A program made the translations under genes and the position numbers. A DNA stretch of 64,000 nucleotides from Bettongia penicillata ogilbyi (taxonomy: Eukaryota > Chordata > Mammalia > Diprotodontia > Potoroidae): assembly GCA_023548195.1 (NCBI GenBank), contig JAJHZJ010000251.1:1240001-1304000 (forward strand), read 5' to 3'. The notes under the pieces are model-generated. The model was given only the letters and a program-made list of their open reading frames with translations. It was not told where the DNA came from and did not search any database. Of this stretch, positions 57,113-64,000 are shown in pieces. The first letter of the stretch is position 1, and each line of letters opens with the position of its first letter.

Positions 57113-58525
57113 TTTTCAAATTTTATGGTTTATTTTTTTAGTTTATTTATTTTTATTTTTCAACATCTATTTCCATAAGTTTAAAATTGTCCCTCTCCCC
57201 TCCCTCCCCAAGATGGCCTACAATCTGATATAGGCTTTACATATACATTCCTATTAAAAAATGTATTTTCACATTAGTCATATTGTATAGAAGAATTATA
57301 ATGAATGGGAGAAACCATGAGAAAAAATACCAAAAAGAAAATAAACTGCTTTACTTTATATTCAGACTCCATATTTCTTTTTCTGGATGTGGATGGCACT
57401 TTTCATCATGAATCCTTTGGAATTGTTTTAGGTCCTTGCGTGCTGAGAAGGGCTAAGTATATTACAATGAATAATCACAGACTGTGGTTGTTGCTGTGTA
57501 TAATATTCTAATGTTTCTGCTCACTTCATTCAGCATATTTGCTCAGTTCATATAAATCTTTCCAGGTTTTTCTGAAGTCTGTCAGTTCATTATTTCTTAA
57601 AGTACAATAGCATTCCATTACATTTATATACCACAACTTGTTAACCAATTCACCGATTGATGGACATCCCCTCAATTTCCCATTCTTGGCCAGGACAAAG
57701 ACAGCTACTAAAAAGATTTTTGTACATATGGGTTCTTTTCCTATTTTTATGGGCTCATTAGGATATAGCCCTAGAATCAGTATTGCTGGGTCAAAGGGTA
57801 TACACATTTTTATAGCTCTTTGGGCTATAAAATGCTTGGATCAACTCACAGTTTCACCAACAATGAATTAGTATTCCCACTTTCCTACATTTTCTCCAAC
57901 ATTTGTCATTTTTCTCTTTTGTCATGTTAGCCAATATGATCGGTGTGATGTGGTACCTCAGAGTTGTTTAGATTTGTATCTCTCTAATCAAAAGTGATTT
58001 AAAATATTTTTTATATGACTATAGTTTTAATTTCTTCCTCTGAAAACTATCTGTTCATATCCTTTGAATATTTTTCAATTGGAGAATGACTTGTATTCTT
58101 GTAAATTTAACTCAGTTCTCTATATATTTTAGAAATTAGGCCTTTATCACAGGTGCTAATTGGAAAAATTATTTCCCAGTTTTCTATTTCCCTCCTAATC
58201 TTGGTTGCATTGACTTTATTTGTACAAAACTTCAATTTAATGTAATCAGAATTATCTGTTTTGCATTTCATAATGGTCTCTATCTCTTGGTTGGTTATAA
58301 ATTCCTCTATTCTCCATAAATCTGACAGACAAACTATTTTTGCTCCCCAAATCTGTTTATTGAGTCATCCTTTATAGCTAAATCATGTACCGATTTGGAC
58401 TTTATTTTGTGTACCATTAGATGTTGGTCTATGCCCAGTTTCTACCATAGTATTTTTCAGTTTTCTCATCAGTTTTTCTCAGATAGTGAGTTCTTATCCT
58501 AGAAACTGGAGTCTTTGGGTTTATC
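57113..58525 (-). mobile_element. L1 3' end with perfect target duplication, antisense
   Basis: A textbook target-primed insertion. AGCACTATATTTTT occurs at 57099-57112 and 58526-58539. The A-rich tail is at the left side, the 3' UTR runs to about 57500 and ORF2 sequence continues to the 5' truncation at 58525. Landmarks include TAGTATTCCCACTTTCC, AATTGGAGAATGACTTG and CATTTCATAATGGTCTC. It is among the better preserved L1 copies in the window. Confidence 0.92.
57526..57807 (-). pseudogene. L1 ORF2 C-terminal remnant
   Basis: A 93-codon open stretch from the C-terminus of L1 ORF2 protein: IPFDPAILILGLYPNE appears as CIPFDPAILILGLYPNE, then ICTKIFLVAVF, CPSIGELVNKLWYINVMECY and LRNNELTDFRKTWKDLYEL. 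Mammalian L1 ORF2 ends with the same order (PFDPAIPLLGIYP, CTRMFIAALF, KMWHIYTMEYY). Only the C-terminal segment remains, without endonuclease or reverse transcriptase. Confidence 0.85.
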
Positions 58526-58539
58526 AGCACTATATTTTT

Positions 58540-59831
58540 AAACAAATACTTGCTTGGTGTGATGTATGTTGACTCTTGGGGGAAAGTACTTTGTACAACC
58601 TGAAATATAATTGCTTATGACATCAAAGCCAACAAGAGAAAGAAAAATGAAGAATTGTTGCTACATTCTTATTTAGGGAATTAATTGTTCTAACTGAAAT
58701 GAGTCTCTAGTCATGAAGACAACTTTGTTCTTTACGTTCCCATATGCTTCAAGAAATAGCTAAAGAAGAAGACTCTATTAAAAATAATTTGGCCTGTTCA
58801 GAATGCAAAAAAACAAAAACAAAAACAAAAAAAACTTCTTTATATTTGATGTACCAAATCTAAATCCAGGGGCTAAGTTGATTCTGAAATATTATCAAAT
58901 GATATTGATTTCATTATTTTAATTTATTCATTTACAAGTGAAAAGAGAGAAAATCAATTCATTTGTACCCATCAAGCATGTTCTATAAAATTGCCTGGAA
59001 GGCTCCAGATTTTATGATTAGGGGTAAAGCTACTTTGTCCATAGTCACTTATGATAAGCCATTGTGGTAAAGAACAGAACCTAAAGTATGGAGTAAGAAG
59101 ATGGAAAGAAACCTTAGAGCCTAAAGAAGGTATCATTAGTCCCAGAATCGTAGAATTAAGAGGAGTCTTGAGTTCCAAAATTTCTGGTCAAATATCAATC
59201 ATTTTTTGTATTGTATGACTCCTATATATGTATATTTGCTTATTCACAACATATGTGTGTGTATACTGCTTCATTAATAATTATGTATACTATAAAATAC
59301 TAAAATAGATAAGAAATATGTGATAAAGATTAAATAATTCTTTTAAAGTGTTTTATTAATGGCTCATAAGCATTTTGTTTTTCTTAAATTATTAATAATT
59401 ATGCTCTTAATGAGAATAATTTGAATGTGCTTAATTATTAATTATATCTGAATTTTATATTTTGTAATTCAATGATTTAAAAGTCTAATTCTAGGTTCAC
59501 TTTAATCTGACACTTGATTTCCTTGTCCATAAGAAATGAAAAAGATGTCCCATAATGTCCACATGGAAGAAGTCAGTAATTTATTTTACATTTATTATAT
59601 CTTCACATTTTTTTCATTACCATTCACCAATTATGCGAAAGTATTTGTTGTAAATCTTCATCTTTCCTGATGCCTATTATATGTTCTAATCAAAAAGTAC
59701 TTCGTTTTTATATTTTTAAAAATTGTTTAAAAATCCACTGCTATGCTTTGTTTGGAAGATTCTTTTAAGTTAAAAAATTATGTTTACAAGTTTTATTAAA
59801 TATACAGATATAAGGGATCTAAATGACATAC
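58540..59831. other. No recognisable feature; A-rich tract at 58808-58836
   Basis: AT-rich DNA with an AAAAAC microsatellite-like tract. No repeat family or coding signal recognised. Confidence 0.4.
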
Positions 59832-60093
59832 TCTCACTGTTTTTAGAAAGCAGTAATTGAAAGAATAAGTATCTAGGAGGAGAGAGAAGTTACTAGTGTT
59901 AAATCGCAGAGAAATCAGAAAGAACTGAGGAAAGACCAGAAAATCTGGCAATTAAGTGGTTAATAGTAATTTGGAAGGAAGTAGTTTCAGTTGAGTGAGG
60001 TTAAGTGTCAAGAAAAAGAAGCAAACTGAGAAACTGGGACCCTGGAAGGTTAGTGGTATTATTTATAGAAATAAGAAAGCACAGATGAGGGAT
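59832..60093 (-). repeat. 262-bp duplicated block, copy 1 (contains L2 fragment)
   Basis: Almost identical to 61053-61314, without insertion or deletion between them; I count about 13 differences. The middle (CAGAGAAATCAGAAAG, AATCTGGCAATTAAG, GAAGTAGTTTCAGTTGAGTGAGG) resembles antisense L2 reverse-transcriptase sequence, the same region as 54240-54340. Confidence 0.8.
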
Positions 60094-60945
60094 GGATTTG
60101 GTGCCAAATATAAACTCATGAGATTTGATGAAACAGACAAAGCCTATCCATGTCTTCTCAACCAGTGCAGTTCATTTTATCCCACATGAAATGAAAAGAG
60201 TGAATGGGCTTTTAGTCACTGCCAAGAAGTATAGAATTTGACTGAGGGATACCAACCACAGCTAGAAGGATCTTGAGGGCAGGAATTAGGTATGCTGGAA
60301 CTGTGTGCGCCTGTGTGGTATTGTCTCAATGGCACCTGGAAAGCTGCTTCAGAAATATTTTTAGGGGCTGATATCTGACTGAAGGTCAGCTTTCAGAGGA
60401 GGTAGAAAGAGAGAAGCATTGTAAACAATGAGTGAGGAGGATATTGTAGTTGTACTGGAAAGTCTTCCATAGTCTTTTAGAAAGAAACTAGAATGCAGTT
60501 CAATGTCCCATCTTCTATAGGTTACCCCTGGGACTCATTATGCTTGTCTTTGGGACATTACGTGCAAATATGCTAAGATGACATGTATCATCCTGAATTC
60601 TTTGGGCAAAACAAACAAAACTTTACACTGAGCTTGATTTCAATTCCTGGTATTTCAGGACTTCCCTTATATTTCTATATTAAAGTGGAGCAATGGAAAG
60701 TGTCACAGGGAGAATTTATATCTTACTATTAGTATCTCAGACTGACCATGTTAACTGAATTCTTAATTTATATCATAATTTCCCCTATTTAAAATTTTTG
60801 AGTATGTTATTTTTTATAAAAAAAAAATCATTGGTCACTTTCTAATAAACAAACACATCCTCAAATACTCTTACATTAAAGAAAAATAAGCAATACTCTA
60901 CAAATTGCAACCGACAATACATGTACCTTTTAAACTTGCAACTCT
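60094..60945. other. No recognisable feature
   Basis: Unassigned DNA between the duplicated block and a MIR-like relic. Confidence 0.4.
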
Positions 60946-61035
60946 TAGGATCATAGCAATTTATTTGGGAGAGCACTTGGAAATCTTCCCAAGGAAACCT
61001 CTCATTTTATAAATGAGGAAACTGAGTCCATAAAA
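60946..61035 (-). repeat. MIR/L3-like fragment, antisense
   Basis: CTCTCATTTTATAAATGAGGAAACTGAGTCC is the conserved antisense core. The upstream part is weak. Confidence 0.55.
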
Positions 61036-61052
61036 CAGTTTCACTGTTTTTT

Positions 61053-61314
61053 TCTCACTGTTTTTAGAAAGCAGTAATTGAAAGAATAAGTATCTAGGAG
61101 GAGAGAGAAGTTACTATTGCTAAATTGCACAGAAATCAGAAAGAACTGAGGAAAGACCAGAAAATCTGGCAATTAAGAGGTTAATAGTAATTTGGAAGGA
61201 AGTAGTTTCAGTTGAGTGAGGTTAAGTGTCAAGAAAAAGAACCATATTGAGGAACTGGAACTCTGGAAGGCTAGTAGTATTATTTATAGAAATAAGAAAG
61301 CACAGATGAGGGAT
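61053..61314 (-). repeat. 262-bp duplicated block, copy 2
   Basis: Second copy of 59832-60093, at a constant offset of 1221 bases and in the same orientation. The left edge falls in TTTTCTCACTG next to a local CACTGTTTTT repeat. The right edge follows GATGAGGGAT. Confidence 0.8.
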
Positions 61315-61789
61315 TTTCCATTGTTAATAAAGGTAGTAAGCAGTGGAGATAGAATTTTAATTACATGCCTCTGATCCCAGCATTCTTTCCACAATATTTC
61401 AGAGTATTCTTTTTTAAACAGAATAAAAAAATGTATTTCAACCTCAGTAATTTGGTACCAGCATTGGTCATTGCATTAGACTTAAATTTATTATCTTTTA
61501 GTTCGAACTTCAATTTTATTACTATTGTTATTTGGTGCATCCTGAGATTTTGGTTTTGTTTAGATAGAAAGATTATTTACTTACAGCTTTAGAATTTGAA
61601 AAACATTATGCATATATTATCACATTTCAGTCTCAGAGCTACCTATCTAAGTAGAAACTACAGCTGTCCTTCACCCATTTGTACAGTGGAGTGCAAATTA
61701 CTTACTCTAAAATAAAGTAATGAAACTTATTGATATGTACAACACACATCACAACTTTTTATATCTTTTAAATTTTAATATATTTTGGT
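61315..61789. other. No recognisable feature
   Basis: AT-rich. A weak MIR-like hint near 61610-61700 is not strong enough to call. Confidence 0.35.
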
Positions 61790-63290
61790 TTCGTTTAATA
61801 TTTCTCAATTAATTATACTTTTTTAAAATTTTGTTTCAAATTATCCATCTCCCTTTCCCCCTTTCCTCTCCTAGATAAGACAAGAAATTCAGTATCAATT
61901 ATACATGTGAAGTCATGCAAAACATATTTTGTTTTCTTATTAGTCATGTTGCAATATTAGTCATACTTCAAAGGAAAACAAAGACACAAAAATTAACCAA
62001 GGAAAATAAAGTAAAAGCATAAATATGCTTCAATCTATATTCAGAATTCTTTAGTTCTCCCCCTAGAAGTGGATAGCATTTTTTATCATGGATCCTTTGG
62101 AACTGCCTTGGATCACTGTCTTCTTCAGAGTATTTATATCTTTCACTATTAATCATCCTTATAATTTTGCTAATATAATGTATAATGTATAATGTTTCCT
62201 TGGTTTTGTTCACTTCACTTTACATGAATGTTCATATAAGATTCCTCATTTTTCCAAAACCATCCCCCTTTGTCTTTTCTTATAGCATAATAGTATTCCA
62301 CTACATGTGTATACCACACATGTTCAGTCATCCTCTAATTGACAGACATCTCCTTCAATTTTCAATTCTTTGCACCACAGAGAGAACTGTTTTAAATATT
62401 TTTGTCCATATATGAACTTTTCTGATTTATTTGATCTCAAGATACAGAGGACACAGTTTTATAGCTCTTTGCACATAGGTTCAGATTGCTCTCGAAAATA
62501 GTTGATTCAGTTTACAACTCCAGCCGTGCATGAGTCCAGTTTTTCCATATTATCTCCAACATTTGTCATTTCTTTTTGTGTCATGTTAGCTGATGTGATA
62601 GGTGTGACATTCAGAGTTATCTTAATTGTCATTTTTCTAATCGATAATGATGTAGAATATTTTCTTTTTCAAATGACTAGCAAAGACTTTGATTTCTTCT
62701 AAAAACTGCCTATTCATATCCTTTGACCATTTATCAATTGGGAAATGTCTCATCTTATAAATTTTTCTCGGTTATCTATTTATTTGAGAAATGAGGCCTT
62801 TGTCAGAGACACTGTGCTGCAATTGTTTTTTGCCCTAGTTTCCTGGACCTTAGAAGGCTTTCCTTCCAATCTTGGCTATAGTAGTTTTGTTTCTCCAAAA
62901 TCTTTTCTAATTTAACATAATCAAAATTATTCATTTTACATCCCATAATGATCTCTTGGTTAGTAACAAATTCCTTCTTTATCCACAGATAAGATAGTAA
63001 ATTGTTCTATACTCCTTTAATTTGCTTATTATACCAACATTTATGTCAAAACCATGTGCCCATTGTGACCATATGTTGGTATACTGTTTCAGATGTTGGT
63101 GTATGCCTACCCTCTAACACACTGCTTTCCAGTTTTCTAAGCATTTTTTTGTCAAATTTTGAGTTCTTTTCTTCAAAAGCTTGGATCTTTATGTTTATCA
63201 AATTCTAGATTACTGTGGTCATTTACTATTGTATATATTATGTACCTAATCGATTCCACTAAGCACCCTATTTCTTAGACAGTACAAGAT
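61790..63290 (-). mobile_element. L1 3' end, 5'-truncated, antisense
   Basis: 3' UTR in antisense at the left (TTTTTTAAAATTTTGTTTCAAATTATCC at about 61822, then ATACATGTGAAGTCATGCAAAACA). ORF2 C-terminal sequence follows, and the more 5' ORF2 region runs up to TATTTCTTAGACAGTACAAG near 63280. Frames are broken. Confidence 0.82.
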
Positions 63291-63299
63291 TGTATTTTA

Positions 63300-64000
63300 T
63301 GTACTTAATTGTATTTTACTTTTTCCAATTTCAAGTAAAGATAATTTTTAACATTCATTTTTGTAAGATTTGAGTTTCAAGTTATTCTCTCCCTCACTAA
63401 GATGACTTGAAATATGATATAGGCTATACATGTACAATCATATTAAAACGCTTCACATTAGTCATGTTGTAAAAGAAGAATCAAAACAAAAGGGAAAAAC
63501 CACAAGAAAGAAAAACAACAGAAAGCAACAAAACAACAAAAAAGAAAATAGTATGCTTTGATCTGCATTCACACTCCATGGTTCTTTCTATAGACGTGGA
63601 TAGCATTTTCCGTCATGAGTCTTTTGCTATTGTCTAAGGCCATTGCACTGCTGAGAAGTAAAGTCTATCAAAGTTGATCATCAAACAATGTTGCTGGTAC
63701 TGCGTACAATGTTCTCCTGGTTCTGTTTATTTCACTAAGTGGAAGCAAGTCTTCACAATTATTCTACTTCTGAAATTCACCTGCTCATCATTTCTTATGA
63801 AAAAAATGGTATTCCATTACATTCATATGCCACAACTTGTGTAGCCATTCCACAATTGATGGACATCCCTTCAATTTTCATTTCTTTGTTGCCACAAAAA
63901 GAGCTACTATAAATATTTTTGTACATATGAGTCCTTTTTCCTTTTTAAGATCTCTTTGGGATTTAGACCTAGTAGTGGTATTGGTGGTTCAAAAGGTATG
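63300..64000 (-). mobile_element. L1 3' end, antisense, runs off the window
   Basis: 3' UTR at the left (TTTTTAACATTCATTTTTGTAAG, CTAAGATGACTTGAAATATGATATAGGC), then ORF2 C-terminal sequence from about 63790 (GCCACAACTTGTGTAGCCATTCC). The element continues beyond the right edge, so its 5' end is not seen. It directly abuts the previous L1. Confidence 0.85.

Noticed and set aside
1..64000. CRISPR array, operon or other prokaryotic system
   Set aside because: No regularly spaced repeats with unique spacers and no bacterial gene organisation. The repeat content is clearly mammalian.

Overview
The window is most consistent with AT-rich intergenic or intronic nuclear DNA of a marsupial (metatherian) mammal. 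The basis is the repeat content: L1 LINEs with ORF1-only HAL1-type relatives, an RTE-clade LINE, tRNA-derived SINEs of the Mar1 and WSINE-like types, MIR and L2 relics, and a Tigger1-like DNA transposon. These family names come from memory of the families, not from a database search. The species cannot be fixed from the sequence alone; an opossum-like genome fits well. I see no convincing host protein-coding exon, no rRNA or functional tRNA gene, no CRISPR array and no bacterial-type gene. Almost every long open frame is a retrotransposon relic or a chance frame in low-complexity DNA.

Layout. 1-2034: unassigned DNA with one odd minus-strand frame. 2035-5620: a nearly complete but decayed RTE LINE on the minus strand. 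5625-13385: SINE, L1, L2 and MIR fragments separated by featureless DNA. 13645-15353: a Tigger1-like transposon with TA target duplication, internally deleted and interrupted by a 937-bp insert with TG...CA ends. 15584-19810: a Mar1 SINE with a perfect target duplication, an L1 3' end on the plus strand and MIRs. 19888-22642: HAL1 copy A. 22650-31540: mostly unassigned DNA with MIR, Mar1 and a long (AG)n tract. 31545-36828: HAL1-like copy B, interrupted by a SINE and by HAL1 copy C. 37635-39292: one target-duplication-bounded block that joins a HAL1 spacer to an L1 ORF2/3' end. 42335-49217: SINEs and HAL1 copy E, interrupted by HAL1 copy D. 49588-51248: L1. 52928-55235: a long L2 LINE on the minus strand. 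55560-64000: L1 fragments and a 262-bp interspersed duplication.

The main interest is the set of HAL1 copies (ORF1-only L1 derivatives that must borrow ORF2 protein from L1). Five copies with 5' ends lie in one 30-kb stretch. Two pairs are nested, which gives relative ages. They share a YY1-like 5' terminus, nearly the same as that of human L1, and a doubled L1-like 3' terminus. Fourteen L1/HAL1 pieces lie on the minus strand and only two clear ones on the plus strand, which may mean that the window sits in an intron of a plus-strand gene outside what can be seen.
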